From Spirochaetaceae bacterium (GTDB lineage: Bacteria; Spirochaetota; Spirochaetia; Treponematales; Breznakiellaceae), in contig JAIRTD010000057.1 in the NCBI GenBank assembly GCA_031255115.1, positions 1 to 9,630 of the forward strand: DNA of 9,630 nucleotides, in the 5' to 3' direction. Within the stretch, counting starts at the first letter, position 1; each line of letters begins with the position of its first letter. A program made the position numbers and the translations under genes. The notes under the pieces are model-generated. The model did no database searches, was not told where the DNA came from, and worked only from the letters and a program-made list of their open reading frames with translations. This document shows positions 1-7,517 of this stretch, piece after piece.

Positions 1-1561
1 AAAGCGTTTCGGTCTGCCGGCCCGCCAGGTACCGTGTAAGCGCTGTCAGCGCCTTGCCTTTTGGCGCGTCAGGCGAAATTTCATTTTCCCTTTCGGGGAT
101 AAAACAGAAGCGGTACAGGGGCGGAAGAATAAACTGTGAATATACCCAGCCTGAACTTACCGACACAATGAGGGAAAGCGACAGATCGCCGTACAGGGCG
201 CCCAGAGGGCCGGGAAGAAAAAACACCGGGAGAAAAACCACTATGGTGGTCAGGGTTCCCGCAAAACTTGAAAGAGAAACACTGGAAACAAGCCCCGCGG
301 TTTCGTCCGCCCCGGGAAAATCCTTTCCCAAAGAACGGTGAAGCAGATCAAGTACAATCACCGAAACATCAGAAACCAGCCCTATGCCCATGGTAAGGCC
401 CGAAAGGCTCATGCCGTTAAGGGAACGCCCGGAAGCGGCAAGCACGGCAAGCACCGCCGCGGCCGAAAAGGGAATGGAAAAACCCGCAAGAAGACAATAC
501 CGCACACGCCGCATGAAGAGGGCGAGAATACCGCCTACCGATACTATACCCAAAAGCGCCGCCTTAAAAAAACCGGTCATCGCTCCTGTAATTTCCGCTG
601 CGCCGTCATACACCACCTGTATCTCGGCGTCCCTTGCAAAAAGTTTTCCGGCTTCTTCTACGGTTCTGAGTATATCCCGCGAAAGCCGCACCGGGTCGGC
701 GCCCTCCCGCCTGAAAAGTTCGAGACAGACCTGCTCTTCATTATTGTAAATAAAGATACTTTTTTTTCGCTCCGGTTTTATGGTAGTACGGGATATATCC
801 GCCGTGTACAGGGGACCGTTTATTCCGGGGAGAACCAGCGAACCCAGCTCTTCAGGCGATTCGGGTTTTCCCCTGCTGATAATGACCAGCTCCTGGGAAC
901 CTTCCCTGGCGCTGCCGCCGGGTATATCGGCAAGTTCACGGGCGAGGATTTCCGCCACGGCGGCGGGCCCCTGTCCGGGCAGACGGTTAAGGTCAAGCTC
1001 CACGGACAGTTCAGGCACATCGCCGCCTGAAAGCACCGCCCTGGAAAGCCCTTCTATTCTCCTGAACCGGGCCTTTAGTTCATATTCGGCAAGGCGGCGG
1101 GCAAAGACCTGATCCCCGTTTTTGGCCCGAACCGCTACGACCGCATGGGCTTCTTCGCGGGAGTCGCCGGGAAGCACCAGCGGCTTTTCCGTACCCTCGG
1201 GCAGAACCGGGTATATGCCGTCTATGATTTCCCTGACTTCGAGAGAGGCGGTATTGGGATCAAGCCCCCAGCGGAAGTCGAGAATTATAAGCGAAGCCCC
1301 GTCACGGGAAACGCTGCGCATGCGTTCAAGGCCCTTGACCGATGACAGGGCATCCTCAAGGGGTATGCTTACTATGGACCGGATATCGGAAGCGGCCATA
1401 CCCGGATAGGCTGTTTCTACCGTTACCCGGGGATAGGAAAGGGGCGGCAGTTTTTCCAGCGGCAGTGAGAGAAGGGCAAGGAAGGCCCCAAGAAAAAGGG
1501 CGAGTACGCCCATAATCATCGCCACAGGCCGGCGCACGCAGAAGGCAATAAGGGTATCCAT
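1..1561 (-). CDS. RND-family efflux permease, N-terminal half (3' end beyond window)
   Basis: This is the inner-membrane, proton-driven pump subunit of a tripartite exporter (AcrB/CusA-like superfamily). I translated it by hand from the ATG at 1561. About 520 residues are visible, roughly half of a normal permease of about 1000 or more, with no stop before the window edge. TM1 spans about residues 11-33, followed by a periplasmic porter domain (34 to about 330) that carries the hallmark AYPGMAASDI at 51-60. TM2 to TM6 follow at about 332-350, 355-377, 384-407, 429-449 and 458-484. The segment FFLPGPLGALYGDLSLSL (447-464) matches the conserved TM5-TM6 turn. TM4 reads GIGLVSDVSVIVLDLL: D398 aligns with AcrB Asp407, but the Asp408 position is V399. 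The relay Lys/Arg residues lie in the unseen half. The start sits 1 base after the previous stop (TAG-C-ATG) with no clear Shine-Dalgarno, so translation is probably coupled. The family is secure; the substrate (drug, metal or lipid) cannot be read. Confidence 0.93.
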   Translation of the reverse strand, partial: MDTLIAFCVRRPVAMIMGVLALFLGAFLALLSLPLEKLPPLSYPRVTVETAYPGMAASDIRSIVSIPLEDALSSVKGLERMRSVSRDGASLIILDFRWGLDPNTASLEVREIIDGIYPVLPEGTEKPLVLPGDSREEAHAVVAVRAKNGDQVFARRLAEYELKARFRRIEGLSRAVLSGGDVPELSVELDLNRLPGQGPAAVAEILARELADIPGGSAREGSQELVIISRGKPESPEELGSLVLPGINGPLYTADISRTTIKPERKKSIFIYNNEEQVCLELFRREGADPVRLSRDILRTVEEAGKLFARDAEIQVVYDGAAEITGAMTGFFKAALLGIVSVGGILALFMRRVRYCLLAGFSIPFSAAAVLAVLAASGRSLNGMSLSGLTMGIGLVSDVSVIVLDLLHRSLGKDFPGADETAGLVSSVSLSSFAGTLTTIVVFLPVFFLPGPLGALYGDLSLSLIVSVSSGWVYSQFILPPLYRFCFIPERENEISPDAPKGKALTALTRYLAGRQTETL

Positions 1562-1562
1562 G

Positions 1563-3113
1563 CTACTTCACCAAAGGGAGCTCAAAGGCCTGGGTATTTT
1601 TGTTTCCAAGACTGTCCTCAAGACCGCCTTCCACAATAAAGCGTATAATGCCCTGGGCAGGATGGTTTGTCATGAGGCTGCGGATTTCTACCCGCGTACA
1701 AGCTGCCCACTGATCATGGGGAAGGGCCCAGGTAAACTCGTCCTGGTGTATGCTCCGTGGAGAAAAACCCAGCGCGCTGTTCGTGCTTTCAACCCTGAAA
1801 AGATCCATGAGCGAAAAGAGATTGATTTCGCCGCCAGGGGTGGTGTCAAAATAAAGCTCTATCCACGAAGGCGTCGCCGTGTCAAAGGCATAATGTCCGG
1901 CGTCGCCTTCAAGAGGAAGATCGGCAAAGAGCGCGGTGATGTCGTAGGCCGCAGGAACCGCGTCGCCAGGACCAAGGGGCGTAGCGCCCGGACCGGCGAG
2001 ACCGCCGGGCGAATCATCAGGCTTGAGGGGCAGCCGCAGCCCGACAAGGGAAGGCGGTTTTGAAAAGGGCCCGTCGGCGTATATTCTGAAAAGGTACTCC
2101 TCTTCCGATCCGTTTCCCGCCCTGTCGAAAACACCGCCGGCTATGGACAGGGAAAAACGGCTTTTGTACCCCGGCTTTTCCGTTAAACGAAATACAAAAA
2201 AACCCCCGTAGCCCGGTTCGCTTTCCAGCGCCAGGGCCGGCCCGCCGTGAAGCGCTATGCGGCTTTTAAGGGAAGCGCTGTCAACTTCCTCGGAAAAAAC
2301 AAGCCCTATCCTATAGCTTCCTTCCCAGAGGGAATTTTCCGCCGGGGCCTCTTCGAGTTCAAAAAGCTCCGCCCCTGTCAGATCCAGGGCAAAGGCCCCT
2401 GTAAGACGCGGCGGTTCAGTGTCAATTCCGGTCCGAAAACGGCTGACAAATTCGCTCCCCAGGGGTATGCCTATCGCGCTTGAGAAATTTTCTGAAAGCC
2501 GCACCTGGTACAGGGTGTTGTGGCGCCAGGGTTCCCAGGGGATAAATTCCGCCTCACGGCCTTCGGCGCCAAGGGACCAGGAGCCGGTCATGACGGGGCT
2601 GAGGGAAAGTTCCCGGGTCAGAGAAAGGGAATCAACCGGCTCTGAAAATTCCATTATCAGCCTGCCCCGCTCCCCGCTCATAAGACCGTCATAGGGAGGA
2701 TCTACCGTCACTACTTCAGGACGCCGCCCCGCTTCCCGCGTATAAAAGCGGCCTTCAAAATATCCGTCCATGGAAAGGCCCTTTGTATCCATAGCGTCCT
2801 GCAGTATGGTAATCCGGTATTCCCTGTTCTGCCTGAAAGGCGAAGCAGGACTAAAGACACAGCGTTTTCCGTTCCAGGAAAAATACCCGGTCAGCGCCTG
2901 ACCGTCTTCGGTAAGGGTAAAGGCCCGCTCAACGCTGATCCGGTCAGGCTCGTGCGAAAAGACAAAAGAAAGACCCGTCTCGTTAAAGCCGGGAAAGAAT
3001 CCGTTGCCGGGATTCCAGGCGCTGACTTCAAAGGGGCTCTCCCTGAGAAGATCGCAGCCCGGCAGGGAAAGAAACACCGTTATAAGTAATGTCTTAAAAA
3101 GCATGGTTTTCAT
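1563..3113 (-). CDS. SbsA-type Ig-like repeat lipoprotein (second of a pair)
   Basis: This is a predicted lipoprotein of 516 residues with no assignable enzymatic function. The N-terminus is a short signal peptide ending in the lipobox LPGC (Cys20). It is followed by bacterial Ig-like modules of the SbsA/Big_5 kind at about 28-126, 132-229 and 233-345. Module hallmarks are FSEPVD (156-161) and FSEEVD (273-278), each followed by a hydroxyl-rich strand; the pattern F.W.G...F.PASPF (78-93); and DRAGN (330-334). The C-terminal part (about 350-516) includes a Pro/Gly-rich linker and a less typical beta-rich region ending in a DSLGN motif. The start is backed by GAGGTG five bases upstream and overlaps the preceding stop as ATGA. 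It looks like a diverged tandem paralogue of the neighbouring Ig lipoprotein. Its position just before the permease gene suggests an accessory envelope subunit of the exporter. That is inference; a cell-surface or stalk-like structural role is equally possible. Confidence 0.85.
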   Translation of the reverse strand: MKTMLFKTLLITVFLSLPGCDLLRESPFEVSAWNPGNGFFPGFNETGLSFVFSHEPDRISVERAFTLTEDGQALTGYFSWNGKRCVFSPASPFRQNREYRITILQDAMDTKGLSMDGYFEGRFYTREAGRRPEVVTVDPPYDGLMSGERGRLIMEFSEPVDSLSLTRELSLSPVMTGSWSLGAEGREAEFIPWEPWRHNTLYQVRLSENFSSAIGIPLGSEFVSRFRTGIDTEPPRLTGAFALDLTGAELFELEEAPAENSLWEGSYRIGLVFSEEVDSASLKSRIALHGGPALALESEPGYGGFFVFRLTEKPGYKSRFSLSIAGGVFDRAGNGSEEEYLFRIYADGPFSKPPSLVGLRLPLKPDDSPGGLAGPGATPLGPGDAVPAAYDITALFADLPLEGDAGHYAFDTATPSWIELYFDTTPGGEINLFSLMDLFRVESTNSALGFSPRSIHQDEFTWALPHDQWAACTRVEIRSLMTNHPAQGIIRFIVEGGLEDSLGNKNTQAFELPLVK

Positions 3114-4606
3114 GGAAGCACCTCGATATAGATACAGCGGTCTTCCCGAAAAAAGGCGCCGCCGCCGTTATGGATTCCGCCTTTTCCGCCGGGTATAAAA
3201 AGCCTGTAGTAGTGGCCCGCTCCGCCTGCAAGCCCTTCCCATTCGAGGCTCAGGGCGTCTTCTGATTCAAGCGAAGCTGAACGCAGGGCAATGGCCGGAA
3301 GATTGGGCGGAAAAAAGGGCGTAAGGCTTATCCGGGAAAATGCCGCCGTTATGGCAGCGCCGCTGAGATTAAGGGAAAAACCCAGGGTAAGGCGTAGAAC
3401 CAAAGGATCGCTCAAACTGACGCGCAGGCAGTTTCCATCGGCAAGATCCGCCCCGGTAAAGGGGGCATAGGTATCTATGGCGATAAAACGCAGATCAAGA
3501 TACGGAAGATCAGGCGTAAAGAAAACCCTGTGATCCTCCCCCAGTTTGAGGCCGGAAAGGTCCTGGGTGTCCCTGGAGACAGTGAGGGTATAAACGGTTT
3601 CCCGCGCCCATTCCTGTTCGGGAATAAACACTATCGTGCGGTCGTCGAGCTGTTCGGTACGGCCTGCAAGGCCCGGTTCAAAACGTAACGAGCGGAGCAT
3701 GCTCTCCCTGTTCATGGCCTTGGTAAAGCCGACGCCTATGGCCCCGCCAGAACCAAGACCGTCTCCGATATTTCCGCCGGTTTCGACCCAGGCCGGCCCG
3801 GAGGCCGCAAGGGGAAAACAGCGTTCTACCGCCGGAATGAGGGTATCGCGGTTTGTTATAAAAGTTCCTTCATATTTTCCCGCCAGGGGAATTCCGTCAC
3901 GGCTTTTTGCCCTGGTGCTTATGGACCAGTGATATGCGGTCCAGGGATTGAGCTTTTCTTTTGGGCGCAGTTCGAGACTCCGGTCGTCGTTATACCAAAG
4001 AACATCCTTGTCGCCCGGACAATCCCAGGTAAACGCGTATTCCGTACTCTTTCTGTCCATGGATTCTGAAAATTCAAGGACAAGCAGCGCCCCTTCTTCA
4101 GGATTAACGCCTACAGAAATTCCGTCTCCGGGACTAAAGGACCTGAGAAAAGGAAGGGCGCCGGTTTTTTCGGCGTAAAAGGGCATATACGAAGAAACCC
4201 TGAGTTCCCGGCCGTCTTTGGCAAAAGCGTTTCCGTTAAGGCTCAAGGTATATTGAAGGCCCGCGGACCAGGGAGAGCGGGGCGTAAAATACAGGGTATT
4301 GCCGTCCCAGCCCAAATCCCCTGATACAGGCCCCTCGCGGAAACTTATCGAAATGAGTTTTTCCGCCTCGCTTTGTACCATCTCCGTGCCAAAACGTACC
4401 AGCACCGGGGCATAGGACCCGTACAGTACGCCGTAGGCCCTTTCGGGAACCGTCGTATAGGGGACGGGCCTCAGGTCGGCAAAGCCGCAGGAAGCGGCCA
4501 GAAACACGGCCAGAAACAATGCCGTTAGGCGGAACTGCTTCCTGAAAAAAGGACATGACCGGATAAAAAAATCAGGCCCTTTGTTTTTAATATACAGCTT
4601 GTACAT
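3110..4606 (-). CDS. SbsA-type Ig-like repeat lipoprotein (first of a pair)
   Basis: This predicted lipoprotein has 498 residues from the ATG at 4606. An ATG three codons upstream (4615) is also in frame, but it directly abuts GGAGG, whereas the 4606 ATG lies nine bases from it; I therefore prefer 4606. The N-region is long and basic. It is followed by the hydrophobic stretch LTALFLAVFLAASC, with lipobox Cys at residue 40. Ig-like modules of the Big_5/SbsA type follow at about 47-145, 152-252 and 257-368. Visible signatures are LGWDGNTLYFTPRSPW in the first, LEFSESMD in the second, and VGFTKAMN with FIPEQEWARETVYTLTV in the third. The last 130 residues are less Ig-like and end in a glycine-rich stretch. 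The gene starts inside the end of the adaptor gene (20-base overlap) and shares an ATGA with the next gene. Family assignment is good; the role in the exporter is inferred from position only. Confidence 0.85.
   Translation of the reverse strand: MYKLYIKNKGPDFFIRSCPFFRKQFRLTALFLAVFLAASCGFADLRPVPYTTVPERAYGVLYGSYAPVLVRFGTEMVQSEAEKLISISFREGPVSGDLGWDGNTLYFTPRSPWSAGLQYTLSLNGNAFAKDGRELRVSSYMPFYAEKTGALPFLRSFSPGDGISVGVNPEEGALLVLEFSESMDRKSTEYAFTWDCPGDKDVLWYNDDRSLELRPKEKLNPWTAYHWSISTRAKSRDGIPLAGKYEGTFITNRDTLIPAVERCFPLAASGPAWVETGGNIGDGLGSGGAIGVGFTKAMNRESMLRSLRFEPGLAGRTEQLDDRTIVFIPEQEWARETVYTLTVSRDTQDLSGLKLGEDHRVFFTPDLPYLDLRFIAIDTYAPFTGADLADGNCLRVSLSDPLVLRLTLGFSLNLSGAAITAAFSRISLTPFFPPNLPAIALRSASLESEDALSLEWEGLAGGAGHYYRLFIPGGKGGIHNGGGAFFREDRCIYIEVLP
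3119..3124 (-). promoter_or_regulatory. Shine-Dalgarno for the second Ig lipoprotein gene
   Basis: GAGGTG on the minus strand, five bases before the ATG at 3113. It supports that start over the in-frame ATG three codons downstream. Confidence 0.65.
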
Positions 4607-5969
4607 ATTCACCATCCTCCAGGGATGAATCAGGCCGTTCTACCACAGCCTCTCCGGGCGCAATGCCCGAAAGAATTTCTCTTTCTTCGCCCAGGGATAA
4701 ACCGATCTTTACCGTGCGCCTAAAAACCTGGCTGCCGCTTACGACAAAGACCCCGGCCTCGTCGCCGTCAGAATGGGCCAAAGCTGTTTCGGGCAGGACC
4801 ATGATTTTTCTCGGGGCGCCAAGGCTTATGGAAACCCTGGCAAACATACCGGGCCTGAGTTCGCCCGAACTTTCCGCTTCTTTTTGTTCTTCTTCTGAAA
4901 TCAGCACCCGGACCTGAAAGGTAAAAGTCTGGCTGTCCGCCGCGGGAGCTACCAGGTCAAGTGTTGCCCGGTATCTGCCCCCGGTGCCGTCAACAGATAC
5001 CAGGGCGTCCATACCAGGTCTTAGTTTTACGGCTTCGGACTCCCGGACCGGAAACACCGCGTACAGGGAAAGGGAATCCATGAGGGTAAAGAGTTTGTCC
5101 TCCCGCTTGACCCGTTCCCCTTCTTCAAAATAACGGGCGCCAAGTACGCCGCTTGCGGGGCTTATAATCGACAGTTCCCTCTGGGCAAGACGCATTGAAT
5201 CCATTTCCTTGCTGGCTCCTTCGAGAGCGGCTCTGGCGGCGCTGAGTTCTGCCCGCAAGGTCATGGTGGCAAGGACAATAAGAGCGCGGGCCCGCTCGTC
5301 CGCTTCGGAAGGCACGGCAAAGCCCGCGTTCAGCAGATCTTCATCCCGAAACCCTATACGCCGTATGGCAAGTTCTTTTTCCATAAGCCTGAGTTCTTCC
5401 CGCGCGGCGTCCAGCGCAAAACGGCTGCTCCGCAGCGCTTCGCCGGTTACGCCGCCTGCGGCAAAGAGTGTCTCCTGATCAAGATGTTTGCGTTCCTGCT
5501 CGGCGAGATTTTTTCCTGCCTGCGCAAGTTCGTCGGCTGACTTTTCAAGGGAACGGAGCTGGGCCTCGGCCTGGAGTTCTCCTTCGACAAGCCGCGCCCT
5601 GGCCAATTCCGAGGCGGCCAATGCCTGTGAATAGGCGTTTTCGGCCCTGCCCGCGGCAAGGTCTATCTGGGGATTGGTGATGCGGGCAAGAAGCTCGCCT
5701 TCTTTAACCGTGTCCCCTTCTCTCAGGTACAGGCGGCTTAGCACGCCGTCCTGGGCCGAGGCAATATCAACTTTCTTTATATAGGAAAGTACGCCAAAGC
5801 CCGAAACCCCGTCTTCCATATCCCGCTCCGAGACAGCGGCAATGCGCAGTTCCCGGACCGGCCCCCTTTCACTCTCCCGCCGGTCAAGACGGCAGGAAAA
5901 AAACACCCCAAAAAAAACAGCGCAGCAGAACAAAGTCCTGCATGCGGCTTTTCCTCCCGGCATTTTCAT
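4587..5969 (-). CDS. RND-type periplasmic adaptor (membrane fusion protein), lipid-anchored
   Basis: This is the periplasmic adaptor bridging inner-membrane pump and outer-membrane channel (HlyD/AcrA superfamily, 460 residues). The signal peptide ends at the FFSC lipobox (Cys26), so it is likely a lipoprotein like AcrA. The first half of the lipoyl domain is at about 65-97 (AQDGVLSRLYLREGDTVKEG), and the matching second half at about 266-298 (ISPASGVLGARYFEEGERVK). Between them lies a long, Ala/Glu/Arg-rich coiled-coil hairpin (about 98-265). A beta-barrel follows (about 299-383) with the conserved LRPGM at 316-320 and LRPGMFARVSI at 371-381. The membrane-proximal domain (384-460) contains VLPETAL and ends SLEDGEYVQAVY. 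The start is firm: AGGAGGG lies six bases upstream, and the ATG overlaps the channel gene's stop as ATGA. Nothing in it appears broken. Substrate class is not evident: I see no Met/His-rich metal-binding N-terminus as in CusB. Confidence 0.94.
   Translation of the reverse strand: MKMPGGKAACRTLFCCAVFFGVFFSCRLDRRESERGPVRELRIAAVSERDMEDGVSGFGVLSYIKKVDIASAQDGVLSRLYLREGDTVKEGELLARITNPQIDLAAGRAENAYSQALAASELARARLVEGELQAEAQLRSLEKSADELAQAGKNLAEQERKHLDQETLFAAGGVTGEALRSSRFALDAAREELRLMEKELAIRRIGFRDEDLLNAGFAVPSEADERARALIVLATMTLRAELSAARAALEGASKEMDSMRLAQRELSIISPASGVLGARYFEEGERVKREDKLFTLMDSLSLYAVFPVRESEAVKLRPGMDALVSVDGTGGRYRATLDLVAPAADSQTFTFQVRVLISEEEQKEAESSGELRPGMFARVSISLGAPRKIMVLPETALAHSDGDEAGVFVVSGSQVFRRTVKIGLSLGEEREILSGIAPGEAVVERPDSSLEDGEYVQAVY
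4616..4620 (-). promoter_or_regulatory. Shine-Dalgarno deciding the start of the first Ig lipoprotein
   Basis: The minus strand reads GGAGG, then ATGGTGAATATG. The first ATG abuts the GGAGG with no spacer. The second ATG (4606-4604) has a nine-base spacer and is favoured. Both are in the same frame, so the choice changes only three residues. Confidence 0.65.
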
Positions 5970-7489
5970 AATGAACCCTCCTGCATGATTTTTTCTGATT
6001 CACTCCGGGTAAAATCATCCCGGGAAAAAATCCCAAGGCCGCCGGGCTTTAGGGCAAGGAGTTCTTCCAGTTCCCGTTCAGCCTCAAGAAGAGAAACAGC
6101 AGCCTCAACGGCCCGTATCCGGGCCTCGGCTTCTTCCAGCCGGTCTTCCATAAGGTCTATGCGCCTGGTCTGCCCCAGAGAAAGTCTCAGACCGGTAAGT
6201 TCGGTACGCCGCGCGGCAAGTAAAGCGGCCTCAAGGGACAGGGCCCGCCTCTGGTCAAGAATCCTGCATTTTTCAATTGCCGCGGTAACGGTTCTCTCCA
6301 TCTGGGTAAAATTTTTCTGGTACTGTTCCATCTCAAGCGCCAGGGCAAGGCCGGAGGACTTGGCGCTCAGCGCTCCGGCAGGGTCTTCCAGAGGACTTGC
6401 CGAAGTGCCAAGTCTCATGCTGCGGTCATAGGGCGGGTCCCATCCGGCGCTGCCAGAAACTGTCCCCGAAAGCCAGGGAGAAGAAAAATTTACCGTAAGT
6501 CCTACAGTCCAGGATGAACGGGTAAGGGGATATTTTTGGCCGCTCAGGGAAAAACCCGTATTGATCCGTATGGTGGGAATCCAGGTCCGTTCCTGCCGGC
6601 GGGTTTCGGCCTGACGCCGGGCTATACCAAGCCTTGCGCCTAACAGAGAGGGATTTTGCTCCTGCGCCAAACGCACGGCCCGGTCAAGTTCAGGAAGCGC
6701 CGTCCCGCGCGATAAATCCACCGACTCGGCAAGGGGCGGCAGGGTTTCTTCTCCCAGTATCCCGGCAAAGACAAGTTCGGCCTCCCTAAGCTCAAGCCTT
6801 GCGGCGTTACGCTCCAGAAACGCCCCGGCGGCGGTAAGTTCGGCTTCGGCGAGAACTGATTCCAGCGCAAGGCCGAGACGACATTCTTCCGCAAGGATAC
6901 GCCGTTCTTCGTCCAGAGAAAGCGCCGCGGCCTCCCTGATTTCGAGAAGCATACGCAGCGAAAGCACGCTCCGGTACGCACTAAGCGCCGAGGCCGCTAT
7001 CCCAAAGGCCAGGCGTTCCATTTCTGAACCAAGCAGGGCAAGTTCGGCCCGTTCCACAGCCCGTGATGAAGAAGTTCTCCCGCCGTCCCAGAGCAGTTGG
7101 TCAAGGCTTACCGAATACGCCTTCTGAAAACTGTCCGCGCCGGTCAGGGAAAGCCGGTCATCTTCTGAAACGCTGAGGCTGAGCCTGGGCAGATAGGCCC
7201 GGAGTCCGGCCTTCCAGGCGCCCTCCTTCAGCGCCTGCTGTATGTACCGGGAACGCAGTTCAAGCGAAGCGTCAAGGGCCATGCGGGCCGCGTCCTCAAA
7301 ACTGATAGGCCCGGATTCCCCGGCAAAAAGCGGCGGTAAAAAAGATGTCCAAAGGAAAAGCGCAACAAGACCCGGCAGCATACGATGCCTGAGGGCCGGC
7401 ATCTCCAGTCCGGCCCCGCTGTTCCATCGCGGAAAGCCGGCCCTGTCCCGGCGCTTACGCCTAACCAAAAAACGGTTTAGTTTTTGCAT
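5966..7489 (-). CDS. TolC-family outer membrane efflux channel
   Basis: This is the outer-membrane channel of the tripartite exporter (outer membrane efflux protein family, 507 residues). Two family repeats are visible. The first starts at about 62 (ISFEDAARMALDASLELRSR) and runs through AYLPRLSLSVSED and the typical SLDQLLWDGGRT (128-139) into long alanine/leucine/glutamate helices. The second begins around 265-275 (LDRAVRLAQEQNPSLLGAR) and contains WIPTIRINTGFSLSG, then the closing long helices up to about 485. These correspond to beta-barrel strands and the periplasmic coiled-coil barrel. The hydrophobic segment LPGLVALFLWTSFLPPLFA (about 38-56) would be the signal peptide. An unusually long, arginine-rich leader of about 36 residues precedes it. 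GGAGG four bases before the ATG supports this start; an internal ATG at residue 30 (7402) would give a more normal signal peptide but has GGAG directly abutting it. The gene overlaps the adaptor start by ATGA. Confidence 0.93.
   Translation of the reverse strand: MQKLNRFLVRRKRRDRAGFPRWNSGAGLEMPALRHRMLPGLVALFLWTSFLPPLFAGESGPISFEDAARMALDASLELRSRYIQQALKEGAWKAGLRAYLPRLSLSVSEDDRLSLTGADSFQKAYSVSLDQLLWDGGRTSSSRAVERAELALLGSEMERLAFGIAASALSAYRSVLSLRMLLEIREAAALSLDEERRILAEECRLGLALESVLAEAELTAAGAFLERNAARLELREAELVFAGILGEETLPPLAESVDLSRGTALPELDRAVRLAQEQNPSLLGARLGIARRQAETRRQERTWIPTIRINTGFSLSGQKYPLTRSSWTVGLTVNFSSPWLSGTVSGSAGWDPPYDRSMRLGTSASPLEDPAGALSAKSSGLALALEMEQYQKNFTQMERTVTAAIEKCRILDQRRALSLEAALLAARRTELTGLRLSLGQTRRIDLMEDRLEEAEARIRAVEAAVSLLEAERELEELLALKPGGLGIFSRDDFTRSESEKIMQEGSL
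5976..5982 (-). promoter_or_regulatory. Strong Shine-Dalgarno for the adaptor gene
   Basis: The minus strand carries AGGAGGG six bases before the adaptor ATG. It lies within the last codons of the channel gene, and this is the best-matching ribosome binding site in the window. It implies independent, efficient initiation on top of stop/start coupling. Confidence 0.8.
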
Positions 7490-7517
7490 GGTTCCTCCAT
7501 AAAAGCTTCTCCCCTGA
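7490..7517 (-). other. 28-base intergenic gap before the channel gene
   Basis: This is the only non-coding space longer than 1 base in the window. On the minus strand it reads as a purine-rich stretch ending in GGAGGAACC just before the channel gene's ATG. I see no inverted repeat, poly-T tract or -10/-35 pair in it, so it neither terminates nor restarts transcription as far as can be read. It marks a possible division between the upstream lipoprotein genes and the exporter genes. Confidence 0.6.
7494..7498 (-). promoter_or_regulatory. Shine-Dalgarno for the TolC-family gene
   Basis: GGAGG lies four bases before the ATG at 7489 and supports the long form with the arginine-rich leader over the internal ATGs at residues 30 and 37. 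A second, out-of-frame ATG overlaps this site and opens only seven codons. Confidence 0.65.

Noticed and set aside
365..370. Permease as a degenerate pseudogene because of the missing second TM4 aspartate
   Set aside because: The frame is intact over 520 codons, with the other RND hallmarks preserved, and some RND pumps function with a single TM4 aspartate. The substitution is better treated as a variant.
338..1030. Plus-strand open frame of 230 codons antisense to the permease
   Set aside because: The opposite strand encodes an unmistakable RND permease here. The plus-strand product is basic, low in hydrophobic order and lacks any family feature, as expected of an antisense shadow in GC-rich DNA.
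1560..2063. Plus-strand open frame of 167 codons antisense to the second Ig lipoprotein
   Set aside because: It is very rich in Arg/Lys/Gly, has no recognisable domain, and lies wholly opposite a gene with a good ribosome binding site and lipobox.
4236..4556. Minus-strand open frame of 106 codons inside the first Ig lipoprotein gene
   Set aside because: It is another frame of a well-supported gene, without its own ribosome binding site or domain.
5985..6431. Plus-strand serine/arginine-rich open frame of 148 codons
   Set aside because: The Ser/Arg-rich composition is the complement of the Leu/Glu/Ala-rich coiled coils of the TolC-family channel; it is not a real gene.
7477..7500. Seven-codon minicistron (ATG at 7500) overlapping the channel gene's start
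   Set aside because: It has a purine-rich sequence upstream, but it is very short, out of frame and likely arises by chance from the GGAGG context. No attenuator structure accompanies it.
7490..7517. Promoter or terminator in the 28-base gap
   Set aside because: The gap is too short for a full promoter, and no hairpin with a T-run or -10/-35 pair is visible.
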